Below the pieces are notes generated by a model. That model was not told where the DNA came from, did not search any database, and saw only the letters and a list, made by a program, of their open reading frames with translations. From Dasypus novemcinctus (Eukaryota; Chordata; Mammalia; Cingulata; Dasypodidae), in assembly GCF_030445035.2 (NCBI RefSeq), contig NC_080690.1:30654796-30718795 (forward strand): a stretch of 64,000 nt of DNA. The letters are read 5' to 3'. Made by a program: the position numbers and the translations under genes. Positions within the stretch are counted from its first letter, which is position 1. Every line of letters begins with the position of its first letter. Shown here piece by piece: positions 45,628 to 57,000 of this stretch.

Positions 45628-46179
45628 TGTGGCAGTTTGAAGCTATGTGTACCCCAGAAAATCCTGTTCTTAAAGCTAATTCATTCCTGTGCATATATGT
45701 CTATTATGGGTGGGATCTTATGATTCCATTACTTCAGTTAAGGGCATTTGATTAGATTGTATTACCCAGGGTGGGTCTTAATCCTCTTAGTGGAGTCTTA
45801 TTTAAAAGGAGAAACACAAAGCTGCACAGACAGAAAGAATCCTCCAGAAGTTGAAAACAATGAACCCAGTAGAGAGAAAAGCCATAGACAGAGTAGCCCG
45901 AAGCTGAAAGCAATGAGGCCTGAAGGAGAAGACAGAGACTGAGACCAGCAATTTCCATTGTGCCCTGGCATGTGAGAGGAATCCAGGACCACCAGGAGCT
46001 CATCCTCAAGAGAAAGAGTTTCCTGATGAGGACTTGGGTAAAATACTTTCACAGCCTCAGAACTGAAGCTTTTGCCCTAATAAATCCCCACTGATTTATT
46101 AATTTATTAATAATTTATTAATTAAAAGCCAACCCATTTCTTGTATATTGCTGCCAGCAGCTTTTAGCAAACTAAACCA
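45628..46179 (+). mobile_element. Xenarthran MaLR-like solo LTR, copy 3
   Basis: TG...CA ends ('tgtggcagtttgaagc' to 'agcaaactaaacca'), flanked by a perfect 5-bp duplication 'gacct' (45623-45627, 46180-46184). Motifs: 'atgtgtaccccagaaaatcc' (45646), 'gggtgggtcttaatcctc' (45770), 'ggcatgtgagaggaatccagg' (45967), polyadenylation signal 'aataaatccccactg' (46079) and 'agccaacccatttcttg'. The general plan is that of MLT1/MST-type MaLR LTRs. No internal region. Confidence 0.85.
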
Positions 46180-46400
46180 GACCTATTTATTCTAAACCAT
46201 TGTAGGTTCCCTGAAGTCTTACAAGGTTACATATCTTTATGTTGTTCCTTTTCCTGGTGTGTCTTTTATACCTTAATTGACTTTTAGTCACTTATTTATC
46301 TTATTCTTCATGATGTAGATTAAGCATTTCCTCCTGGATAAAGACATCCCTTATTACTGGCAACTTTACCTTCTTTCTTTTTTACTCAACCGGAACTACA
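46180..46400 (+). repeat. L2 LINE fragment, part 2
   Basis: 'ttgttccttttcctggtgtg' (46243) and 'catttcctcctggataaagac' (46326) match the L2 words that follow part 1, so the LTR inserted into this L2. Confidence 0.5.
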
Positions 46401-46419
46401 GGTGGCTGTGTTTGTGACT

Positions 46420-46575
46420 TTTAAACCTGGAGTCTGACAAACATAAGTTTAAATTCTGGCTCTCAAATTTATAGTTGTGTGACTGGAGCAAATTTCTTGT
46501 CAACCTTGCTTGATCTGTTTCTTTATCTATTAAATGGGTATGATAGTAGATCTGGCTTAAAACAGAGTCATACTC
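46420..46575 (+). repeat. MIR SINE fragment
   Basis: 'aaacctggagtctgacaaac', 'taaattctggctctcaaat' (46451), 'agttgtgtgactggagcaaat' (46473) and 'tctattaaatgggtatgatag' are the MIR core in order. Confidence 0.8.
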
Positions 46576-46854
46576 ATAGTTAATTAATTGACTATTTATT
46601 TTATTAATTCAGTTATTAATTGCCACTACCACCCAGTATTATATATACCTCTATCTTAGTTTCAACACATTATATTGCAAACTCACAGCTTAGAAGAATT
46701 GGTGTTGTCAAGAGCCTTGGTATCTGTTAGGTTGTTGTATCCATCCATTAGCTGTGAGATATTTGAAAGTCACTTGAACTCTCATAGTCTTCATCTGGAA
46801 ATGAAGAAACAGAAACTCAAAATCCAATATTTATGTAATTGTGTGTGGGGGGGA
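46576..46854. other. Unassigned DNA
   Basis: No feature seen. Confidence 0.4.
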
Positions 46855-47290
46855 TCTCTTAGTTTCCTATTGCTCTTGTAAAAAATTACCATAAGCAGTG
46901 GCTTAAAACAATACAGATTTATTATCTTACAGTTCTGGAGGTCAAAAGTCTGAAATGGATCTATTGGACTAACATAAAGATATGAGCATGGCTGTGTTCC
47001 TTTTATAGGCTCTAGGGAAGAACCATCCCCTGACGTTTCCTGCTTCTAGAGCTGCCTACATTCCTTGGTTGATGGCCCCCTTCCATGATCAAAGCCAGCA
47101 ATCCCATCACAAATCTCCTTACATATGAAAGGGAAAGGAACTTGGTGTGAACATCAGGCCCACTTGAATAATCCAAAATAATCTTCCTGTCTTAGAATCC
47201 TTAATTTCAGCACTTTTGCACAGTCAATTTTTGTCCTGAAAGGTAACATAGCCACAGGTTCTTGGGATACAGGCATTGACTTATTTGTGA
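46855..47290 (-). mobile_element. MLT1-type LTR, antisense
   Basis: 'ttagtttcctattgctcttg' (46859), 'tggcttaaaacaatacagattt', 'cttacagttctggaggtc' (46926), 'gctgtgttccttttatagg' and 'tgcctacattccttggttg' (47054) are the reverse of an MLT1-type LTR 3' half. The same family, in the opposite orientation, is at 2866-3481. Confidence 0.75.
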
Positions 47291-47329
47291 GAGCTTTATT
47301 TTACCTATCCTGAGCTGGGGGCAGGAGTG

Positions 47330-47505
47330 AAATATTAGCCGCTGTATCCAGCATCATCAAGATGTAATTAATTTTATATTAGTAATTTCTATTAATGAAG
47401 GTCAGTGAAAAGTCTCACTTACCTTTGCTTCATCCTGCCTGGCATGATATTGGCACTTAAGCACTCCATGAATACTTGCTGAAAGAATGGATGAATGATT
47501 GATTT
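47330..47505 (+). repeat. L2 LINE 3' end
   Basis: 'gcctggcatgatattggcac' (47438) and 'ccatgaatacttgctgaaag' with a 'aatggatgaatgattga' end are the L2 terminus with TGAATGA-like repeats. Probably the terminus of the L2 that begins at 45168. Confidence 0.65.
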
Positions 47506-48327
47506 GGAAGTGTGAGCTTATTTCTTGTCCCTTGCACATATGCCTACCCAGATTAAACTAGAATCCTCAGTTAAGATCCAGTTCAGATTTAGAAATAATT
47601 ATCAAATAGCAAAAGGTTATTTTGTTATCCAAGGCAGATCATTTGTTTCGAAATTTTATATGAAATTCTAGATTTCTAAATACATAGCATAACATTTCTA
47701 AATTACAAATATCACATATTTTAATTTTAATATCTGTCAAATGAGAAGTTAAAACATTCAGACTTATTAAATGTAGATGTTAAATTTCCAAAGATTTATC
47801 CATTCAACAATAAACTATAAATCAGGGTCAAAAATAATTCAAAAATTAAAAAGGAAAATTATTTAATATTCACCTGAACAGCTTTGAAAAACTTGAATTA
47901 ATAAATAACTTGAAAATAGTATTTATCTTGCCTGATCTATGTGGTACAGCTGGAGTAGAATAGGTTTCTGAAGCAATTGTGGAGCCAAAATGTGTCATTA
48001 TAATGACTAGTTAGTTGGATGCAAGCTTTAAAAAATCTCTTAGTCAATGCCAATATGCTGCATAATGAAAATATTTTTAAAGTAAAAGGCTAAATTTTGC
48101 TCTAGTGATGTTTCTAATATTGCCCATGAAAAGAAAGGATTTTATGTATTCTAATTTTCAAGATGAAAAAAAATGAAAAATAAAATGTATATTAAAATTT
48201 CCATTGCTAGAAACTCTTTCAAGATGACTAACATGGTCTATGAAGAATTAGTTTCTCACCTTTTTATCTTTTTCACTGAGCACTTACTGAGAATTTACTC
48301 TAAACTCTGTAGAGTGGTAGATGGAGA
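47506..48327. other. Unassigned AT-rich DNA
   Basis: No gene or named repeat seen. Confidence 0.5.
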
Positions 48328-48458
48328 AGAAAAGAAAGAGAAAGAGAGAAAGAGGGGAAGAATAAAGGAAAGAAGGAGAGAGGGAAGAAGGGAGGGAGGG
48401 AGGGAGGGAGGGAAGGAAGGAAGGAAGGATGGAAGGAAGGAAGGAAGGAAGGAAATGG
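48328..48458 (+). repeat. Polypurine microsatellite (GGAA/GGGA/GAAA)n
   Basis: Almost pure A/G on this strand for about 130 bp, with (GGGA)n at 48392-48413 and (GGAA)n at 48413-48455. Open frames on both strands through it (Arg/Lys/Glu/Gly or Pro/Ser/Phe) are composition artefacts. Confidence 0.95.
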
Positions 48459-48785
48459 TGAAAAAGAAAGACAAAGAACCAGCACCAGCTCTATCCTCAG
48501 GTTATTACTGTATGTAATTGGGGAACTAGTAAGTGGCCAGAGACCATTTTCAAGCTCCATGTATTGGCATGGTTGGAGCTGGGGTAGAAAGTGATGTATG
48601 TCACAGGTAAAATGTGTATACTGCCATGCACATTATCTATAACTATATATACATCCTCATATAAAGAACAAAATTATGTAAATACATATAAATATAATGA
48701 ACAACATTAAAAAAAAACAAAAAGCATCTTTTAGTTATCCAGCGTTTTTCTGGGCATGAGAGGTAAACATTCCAATCCTTGCCCT
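48459..48785. other. Unassigned DNA
   Basis: No feature seen. Confidence 0.4.
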
Positions 48786-49365
48786 CAATTTTTTATTTCT
48801 AATTATTTCCTAATGAAGTAAAATTCACAAACATTTTATCTACAAAATTTACGAGTTTGATAAATACCAATACTCAAGTAACCAGCACTCCAATTGATTT
48901 ATGGAACCTTTCCATTATACCATTGTTTCCTTTTGCCCACTTTCAGTCAGTTGCCACGTCCTTCTCCACTATACAAACAAAAGAAACCAGTTTTGACTTA
49001 AGTCACCACAGATTAGTTTTGCCTGTTCTTAAATTTCATATATAAAATAATATATAATCTTTTGTGTCTGGCTTGTTCACATTAAAATAATGTTTTAGAG
49101 ATTCATCCAGGTTACTTCCCATATGAATAGTTCTTTCTTTTTTTTTTTTAATGCCAAGTAATATTCCACTGAATGGATAAAGTACATTTTGTTTATCCAT
49201 TCACCTATAGGCGGACAGTTAAGTCACCCCTTTTCACTGTTATATACTTTCTTCCATAAATATTTTTGTTGACGTATGTTCTCATTTCTTTGGAACAAAT
49301 GCTGAGGAGTTGGGTCATAGGCTGCATGCATGTTTAACTTTATAAAAGACTGCCAACCACTTTGA
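48786..49365 (-). mobile_element. L1 ORF2 3' part, antisense
   Basis: 'tgtgtctggcttgttcac' (49064), 'gagattcatccaggttac' (49098), 'aatattccactgaatggat' (49161), 'tttgtttatccattcacc' (49189) and 'gagttgggtcataggctgc' (49307) are the reverse complement of the L1 ORF2 C-terminal region (compare L1-D 24230-24500). Decayed. Confidence 0.8.
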
Positions 49366-49575
49366 GTAAAAGAGCACTAACACTTTTTGAGCACTTCCTA
49401 TGTGCTAGGCACAAACTTAGTCATTTTACATAAACTATTTCATTCAAACTCTTAACTAGATTTTATTTTTACCGCTGTTTTATAAATGTATAAATTGAAA
49501 TTTAGATAGGTTAAGATGCAAGCCCAAGATTACCCTGTTAATGATTGCTGTAGGTATTTGAAGCCATGTTGTCTC
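49366..49575 (-). repeat. MIR SINE, antisense
   Basis: 'tttttgagcacttcctatgtgctagg' region (49383) with 'acataaactatttcattc', 'ttgaaatttagataggttaag' and 'aagcccaagattaccctg' is the reverse complement of MIR from 3' end to core. Confidence 0.8.
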
Positions 49576-50170
49576 ACATAGGGATTGGAGAATGGGCCGT
49601 ACAAAAACAAAACAGAACAAAAACAAGCTGTCCTTGTCCCAGAAACGTTTATGAAACTCAAGAGTTTCATTTAGGACTGATTTGTCCTAATTGTGCTAAG
49701 TTGTTCTTAGTAAAGAACCTCTGTGGGTCAGAGCAAGGTTTATCTTTATATCTAGAGAAGTTTCCATTTCTTCCACATTACCCTTGACAAGTAGCATGCT
49801 GAAGCTAAACGAGTAGATGCCACAGCGTTATTTTATTCCAGAGCCAATATGCAGTTCATCAGTCTCTCTTCTGTTTATTTTTCACAGCCCAGCACACAGA
49901 ACCACTACCCCACAATTAACCTGTCTGGAGTAGGCTTCTAATTAATATCTACAGAAGTTGAAGGTAACCTTTGAGTATTCTCCATCAGGGGTTGAGTTAA
50001 GCATACATTTACATGTAAACGGTCTACTTTTATTCTTCTCCACTTCCTAATGCAATATTCTGTACTGCATGGCTGTGTTCCATACATATTTTGAATCTGA
50101 AAATGCTTGTAATGAATGGTAAAAACTAAAGGACATACACACTTTAAAAAAAATAGCTCTTGGATGAGGT
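49576..50170. other. Unassigned DNA
   Basis: No gene or named repeat seen. Confidence 0.5.
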
Positions 50171-50722
50171 TCTGCTTCATATAACATATATAAACTTTGA
50201 AGACATCATGTTGAGGGAAATAAATCAGACACAAAAGGACATATATTTTATGCTCTCACTGCTATGAAATTATTAGAATAAATAAACTCATAGAGTCAGA
50301 ATTTAGAATATAGGTTTCTAGGAGATAGAATGGAGATAGGGAATAGGGAGTGAAGGCTAAAAATGTACAGAGTTACTATTTGGGATGATGGTAAAGTTTT
50401 GGTAACGGATGGTGGTGATGGTAGCACACCATTGTAAACATAATTAACAGTGCTATGTTATGTATTTCAATGTGATTAAAAAGGGATTTTTTAGGCTATA
50501 CACTTTTATACTTTTAAATAGAATTTTTAAAATCCATGGAACTATACAACACAAACAGTGAACCCTGTGTTAAAGCATGGACTATAGTCAATAGTCCAAT
50601 TATAAAAATGTACTTTCTTCAATTGTAACAAATGTACCACACCAATGCAACGTGTTAATAATAGGGTGGTATATGGGAACCCATAACTTCTATAACAAAA
50701 TAAAGATAGAGACTTAAGAGAC
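50171..50722 (+). mobile_element. L1 ORF2 end and 3' UTR, 5'-truncated
   Basis: 'gaagacatcatgttgagggaaa' (50200) with 'cagacacaaaaggac' is the ORF2 C-terminus. The 3' UTR has 'ggatggtggtgatggtagcac' (50407), 'gtaccacaccaatgcaacg' (50633) and an end 'taacaaaataaagatag'. Close in plan to the L1-A 3' end (34330-34690). Confidence 0.75.
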
Positions 50723-50727
50723 ATAAA

Positions 50728-50762
50728 ATGATGATGATGATGGTAATAATAATAATAATAAG
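50728..50762 (+). repeat. (GAT)n/(AAT)n microsatellite
   Basis: Four to five GAT units followed by about six AAT units, just after an L1 end. Confidence 0.9.
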
Positions 50763-51884
50763 ATGGTGCATGTATTGGGAAAAAATTACATTTCTACTTC
50801 TCCAGTATTCCAAACAATGCCTAGCAAAGTCTTATGCTCATATTATAGAATAATACAATTTTGATTAAATTAATGAAATACCCAAGAAGCCCATCTAGTG
50901 TGTCCCCTTGATCACCCATTTACCAACCAATATTTTAATGACTAAATTTCTTTTCTTGTTACTTTGATCCTGGAAATGAGTTGTCCTAAGTGTCTGAAAC
51001 ATGTTTAGTTGGCTTAGTTGCAAAGCATTGCAAATTCACATAATTACTTTCTTACCCAGATCAGTTTCTTGAGAATTTGAATAGGGCGAGATTTCCAGAG
51101 ATTTGGTATGAAGGTCACCATGCTCCTTCAATCAGTTTTTCCTTTCTTTTTTTCAGCTGACATATTTTTAAACCTCTCTTTATTCCCCCTTGGTGCTTAC
51201 ATTTCTTTCCTCTCCACACCTTTCTCACATTTCCCTCTTCATTGCTTTCTGAGATTACCTTTTGATCTCCAGGAATTGTACAGCAACACAATTTTACACG
51301 GCAATTCCCCCCACTTCAAATGTTCTGAACCATTGTCCATACAAATACCCTCACACCCGTCAGACCACACATCCTGTGTTGCACGCAGAGAATAGGTCTA
51401 TAGCAGCTCAAGCTGACATCTCTTTGGAGGCAGTCGGCTTTCACAGCCAGTCTCTAGGGAGGTTTTGAAAAATGCAGATAACACTGCTGGGGCTTTGGTA
51501 TTCTGCCTCCGGTTCCTCACACATCTTTCCTGTTTTTCTACAAAATATAATTTCAACACCAAGGACTTCTCTTAAGTTTCTCTTTTGCTTGGCCTCACAT
51601 CACATCACCATCTAATCTAGTCCAGAGATTTTTCATTAAGTTTCATTACAGGACGTTAGAACTCTGGTTGCATTACTGTGCTCTCCACGGAGACTTCACT
51701 GACAAGATTTTCAAGAAATTAAATGATCTGAAGTGCAGCATTGATGACACCCTTTACAATGTCAGTTTTTTAAGCCAAATAAAACTGCAGAAGTCATGTT
51801 TGGAAATGTAAGCCTGTTAACAGATCCAAAGACCTATTAAAATAACAATATGATAATTACAATAGTAACAAGAACAAAATATAC
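50763..51884. other. Unassigned DNA
   Basis: A 95-codon open frame (51108-51395) and an overlapping one have no recognisable motif and no sign of being an exon. T/C-rich 51130-51260. Confidence 0.5.
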
Positions 51885-51985
51885 ATATTTGTATTCATTC
51901 CTTCAGTAAGTATTTTTATATACTTGTCATACACCAGAACTTGTACAAGACACTGTTATAAATGGAAAGTAAAATAAAATAAAAT
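51885..51985 (-). repeat. L2 3' end, antisense
   Basis: 'tattcattccttcagtaagtatttt' region with 'cttgtcatacaccagaac' and 'aagacactgttataaatgg' is the reverse of the L2 terminus. Short and diverged. Confidence 0.6.
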
Positions 51986-53330
51986 TTTTGTACATCTTTG
52001 ATCACTAGATCTACAATGATGAACAGATAGTTGATGATATTTGTTAAAATTCTCTATAAAAATTTATGTATTTTACTTCACAAAGATAGGTAGATGTTTT
52101 TGTCTCAGGAATGGTGCATTATTAACATGAGTAGAATTTCAGTAACTGTATCCCCTTCACCAACACCATCTCTCCCCCATGTCTTCTTTCAGACAAGTCT
52201 GAGAATATTTTCATATCCAAAGACCATTTATCCAATTCTAAAAGAAATGCTGACTAATGGAAAATTGTAGTAAAGTTTTCCTGAGTGAAAGAGGAGTGAT
52301 ATTACACATCATACATAAAGCAAACTCCCTAAACAATCTACCATTTTATTATCTGTTTTATTACCTTAAACTGCCTATGCTTTGCTCTCTTTGTCTCTCC
52401 TGCTTTGTCTATCTCCTCAATCCCTAAACCTCTGCCTCCAAGTCATTCTTTTCCTGCCCCTTTTCTCCTGCCTTATTCAACATTTTTTAGAGATCCACCA
52501 CTGGGTCATGGGAATTTCCTTCCTGTTTAAGGTAGCATGTTCCTAGCCCCATATGGTCCTTCCCACTCAGCACAACAGAGCACCTTCCTTGTGCTCCAGC
52601 ATTCTCAGAAGTAAATCAAGAGAATGGATTCCTTTACCTTTTTTTTTCTCTCATAATAATTCCTTTCATCATTTCCATTATATTTAATGAAATTGTATCT
52701 GCAAGTCCACAGAATCCTCTGAATAACTTTTGGTGGCAGCATAGTTTTTAAAATCATAGTAAAATGGGATAGTAAATGAGAAATCTCTGTGCCCATTTGT
52801 CCAGGTTTAGCTAATAATTTCCTGGTGAGACCATCTCTTTAGGAATATGATAGTAGATAAACAAAAATTTCTAGATTGGAATTATTTAGTGTTTTCAGTC
52901 ATGAATGCTAATAAAGTACTTTAAAATGCATTCCTGATAAATAAGAAATTGACGTTTTAGATAATAAAATATCACCCCAGGAAGTGAACAGTGATGACAA
53001 AAAATACATTTTTGTGAATTTCAATGTTTGAAAATACCTTTTTCCCACTATTTCAAAAGCAAGAGTCCAGATTTTTTTTCTATTTATTCTAAAGTAATCT
53101 TCACAATTCCTGAGGTAGTTAAAAAACTTTACTATATTCTGCTGCTAAGATAACTTGTACTAAATTGAACATTGTAATCTAATATAACAAAGTTATTTTT
53201 ATTTCCCTAAAGACATGCCTTTCTCATTTCTTAAGACATGTTTTGGGATTTAAGAAACTTCGTGTATGGATATAAACAAGATGGTTCCGTTGGACTGTAA
53301 AGTGAAAAATAAAAAATTAAAATAAAAAAA
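51986..53330. other. Unassigned low-copy DNA
   Basis: AT-rich, no gene. 52370-52600 has a C/T-rich stretch that may be an old L2 piece, but I cannot confirm it. A/T-rich low complexity at 53305-53340. Confidence 0.45.
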
Positions 53331-54070
53331 TAAAAATAAATCCCTGTAAATAACTCTAACCCAAGCTGTGTGGTATTCTTTTTTCACAGCTGGAATACTA
53401 GCTTTTATTATAGCTCAACTGGCATTGCAAATTAAAATTCATCTCTGTTTGTTAAACTGCTACTTAAAATGGCTTCCACCAACTGTTACAGTTGAATATT
53501 ATGTTGTCATTTATGCATTTACTGGGAATGGTTCAATAGCATGAATGTTTAAAAACAAGTACACAGAAAGTACTTTTTTTCCCCTATTGGTTTTCAATAG
53601 TTTACTAACTGAATTATGTTTTGAGTTCTTGGTCAAACTTGGCTTAATTTTCACTGGTGATAAGGCAGCTGTTGCCTGAATTAATTAAATGGTCTTTATA
53701 GGTACATTATAGCTGTAGCTCCTGATTACAGCCAAACAGCTCTGCTCTGTTATTACTTCACTGTTACATTACCCTGCAGACTTGCCACTTACAGAAACCA
53801 AGGGGTTCTTCAAGTGACAATTCAACCCCTACACGCAATAATGAGACATAATTGACATTAAAAAATGGACACTTTCCTTTTTCTTTGTGTGTTTAATATT
53901 ATTTTTGTTGAGCACAAAAGCTGCAGATTATTTTGAATGAATTACATGTCTGGCATTTGATAGTTCACTAGGCTTCAACCATTTATATTTTATGTATTAA
54001 TGGAATAAAATAAAGAAATTCACTCTCAGTGCCATACTACGTCTGCAAAGCAAATCAGCATATCATTCCT
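53331..54070. other. Repeat-free AT-rich block, possible conserved non-coding DNA
   Basis: No repeat, no frame. It has several TAATTA-type homeodomain-like core sites ('gaattaattaaatgg' at 53678, 'gaatgaattacatg' at 53935) and balanced complex sequence without decay signatures. This is the look of vertebrate conserved enhancers, but conservation cannot be judged from one genome. Confidence 0.25.
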
Positions 54071-57000
54071 TTCTTTAATACTGATAATCCTAATAACCTC
54101 CTTTAGGAAACATTTACTGGTAAACTAACTTATACCCTCATCTGGTACCTACTCTATATCCTATGAATTGTCCTGTTGTTATTCTTACTTTTTTGTCCAT
54201 ATATCCGCCACAGAGGTAAGATCATGGAAAACATCCAACTTTCCATTATACCCAAAATGTCTAAAATAACTTCCCCTATTCAATAATGGAACTGGTAGTT
54301 GAAATATCAAAGCAAAGCAAAATCTTTATGGCTTGTGTATACCACAGAGAAAAACAGTGGGAAAAAAATGCCATTGAATTCCTCTAATACTCCCTGTTCT
54401 AACCCAAATCTTGAAGTCATAGTCCAAGTTTTTTTTATCATAATTCCCTCTTAAATTGTCTGCTTTTCCTAAAAGAATAGAATTGTCTAGAAGATAATTT
54501 ATTTAAAAACAGAGGTAACTTCATGCTCATTTTTTCTTGTATTGTACATTAACATCAAATTAAAAACAATAGCCTATTATTATTCCTAGATTGAGTGAAA
54601 GGGTTTAGGTTCAAAGACATAAGGTCACATTTTGCTTCAAAAAATAAAACTGTGGTTACAATTAACCATTAGTTTTGCAGGGTCATCAAAATTACAATTC
54701 ATCTACTATTTTATAGACCAAAGAAAATCTGCTTTATTATGTAAATTGTTTCTTAAAGGATCATATTCTTCATAAACACTTAACACTGTGAAGGATACAT
54801 GTCTGATGTCTAACTCATTCTCAAGTGTTTTATCCTAGAATACAATAAAAAAGATGACAATAAAAAAGGAGAAACATTTGTGATGATTTTATAGCCACTG
54901 GTAAGAAAAATGTTAAACTTTTTTCCTTTAATATCCCACTAGACAACTTACTTTTATAGGCATTCATCCATTTAGTTATCTTAATCATATCATATATCAT
55001 GAATTCCAAGTAAAATGTGCATTTCATGTCCTTAGTAAAGTGCCATCTGGCTGACAACTTGCTTGATACTTAGTGCTCAGACACTGAATAATTTTGATGT
55101 GTTGTATTTGTCATATTGCTAAAACTTAGGGAAACTGAGGAATATGAGTGTTACAACAAACAGAACTTTATGAACAAATAGCTACTATGAAGAATTTTTC
55201 GTGACTTGGGAACCAGGATATTTGATAAATTCTAGAATGGGCCTTGCAATAATTGCCAAAGAGTGCTTATATAAATAAAACTATTACTTAGAAAAGAACA
55301 GTTCACATTGATTGTATTTCAGTTTTAAAAGAGTAGCAGGTATTTTTCCTAAGCTTTGGACAAATGAATTTTTCAGCATTAATACTTTTCTACTGGTAGG
55401 TAAATACTTTTCCATCCATCATAGCTCATTTAATAAAAACAAAAAAGTGGCAGTTTTACTGCTTACCAACTGGGAAATAGTGCATACAATATGGAAGATT
55501 TTTTTTAAAAAAACAAATAAAGCATTTTGAAGAGTTTGCTGCAACTTTGTAACTTCATAATGTCAGATAATCATGTCATATTTGAAGGTTAAAAAGAAAG
55601 AACATTCTGTAGTTGGGACAAAGGGAAAATTATTGCTTTATTAAGGAATATAATAAATGTAGTTTGAATTCTAGGTGGAATTTCTATACAATTATCTTTG
55701 GGGTATATTAGATAAGCACCTTCAAGTGTCTCCTTTGAAGTATCATCTCTAATCTTGGTATGAATTCCTAACAAGATTTTCACATCATTTTTTTTTTTAA
55801 CTGAAGGAAACTGTGTGTCTACATGGAGATATCCATGTGTAACACAAAAATATCTTTCTCTAGGAAACTGTCAAATATGATGGTAAGATGGCATGATTCT
55901 AGAGTGGACATGCCACAGTTATTAGTTGTGGGGTCAGCGGCAATAAGCTGGATTGGGAGAATAAACAGTTTTACTTTAAAATAAAAGTGTGACACTGCAT
56001 TCCTGTTTAAGATTCTTCCATGATCCCCACACCTTTTCTGATATTTTGATATTTTTCCCCTGACTGTATCATATACCATCCCACCCATTCACTAACACAA
56101 AAAATACTTATTGAGTTGTTTGCTGTGGTAGTACTATCCTTAATGGAGTTTAGAGTGGTGATTTGATTACTAATACAAATCAATGGATCTTTAAAAATTA
56201 CAGTGAGATTTTGAAGGAAAGTAAGATAGGCCTGATGAAAGTGGAGTGTTGCTCTATCTGAATTAAGATCAGGAATAGGTCAGGTTTGGCTTACGTATGG
56301 AAGAGCGGTAAAAATTGGTTTCTACAGCTTATGCTCTATATAAATGATAGCCACTTATGTAGTTAGCATAAGTGAGCAATGGGTTTTTTAATTTTATTTA
56401 AATTTAATTAATTTAAACTGTAATTTAAACAGGCATATGTGGACCATGCAATTTTAGAAACACTGAATGCGTATCTTGTCCCTTACTTACGGTGCTCTTC
56501 TACTTCTTGGCATTGCACATACCATCCCTTTTCCCCCAAATATAAATTTGTTTGGCTAAAAATATCTAAGAAACTATTGATACAAAGGAAGGGAAGTAAG
56601 TCACAAATCCTGGTTTAAGACCATGTGAGACTTTCCATCTTACCATTTAAATAGATATCTTAATTGCAATCTTGAAAGAGAGACAGAGACTGAGAGAGAG
56701 AAAGGAAGTAACTGAGGAAGGGAGGGGGACAAAAGAAGCTCTGACTCTTTCAAATTATCTCCTGACAGTTTATAAAACTTTACTTCCCACTCTGGGTAGA
56801 GAACTGGGATATAGACAGTTTATCTAATTTATCTCTTCTCTAAACGTTAAAAATTTAACATAGAAATGAAGTCAGAGGGTACAAAGGCAATGGCACTGAT
56901 AAATGATGAATTTCAAGCATCTCTCCAGTAAAAGCCTTGCTAATACAGAGTTCTTCTAATGCCACCTTGAACAGGGAGGGGGATTTCACTGCAAATGTTT

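Noticed and set aside
48173..48560. Open frames on both strands through the purine tract
   Set aside because: They arise from the (GGAA/GGGA)n microsatellite.
51108..51468. Overlapping 95- and 68-codon frames
   Set aside because: No motif, no known family, and T/C-rich composition. Length is within chance for this window.
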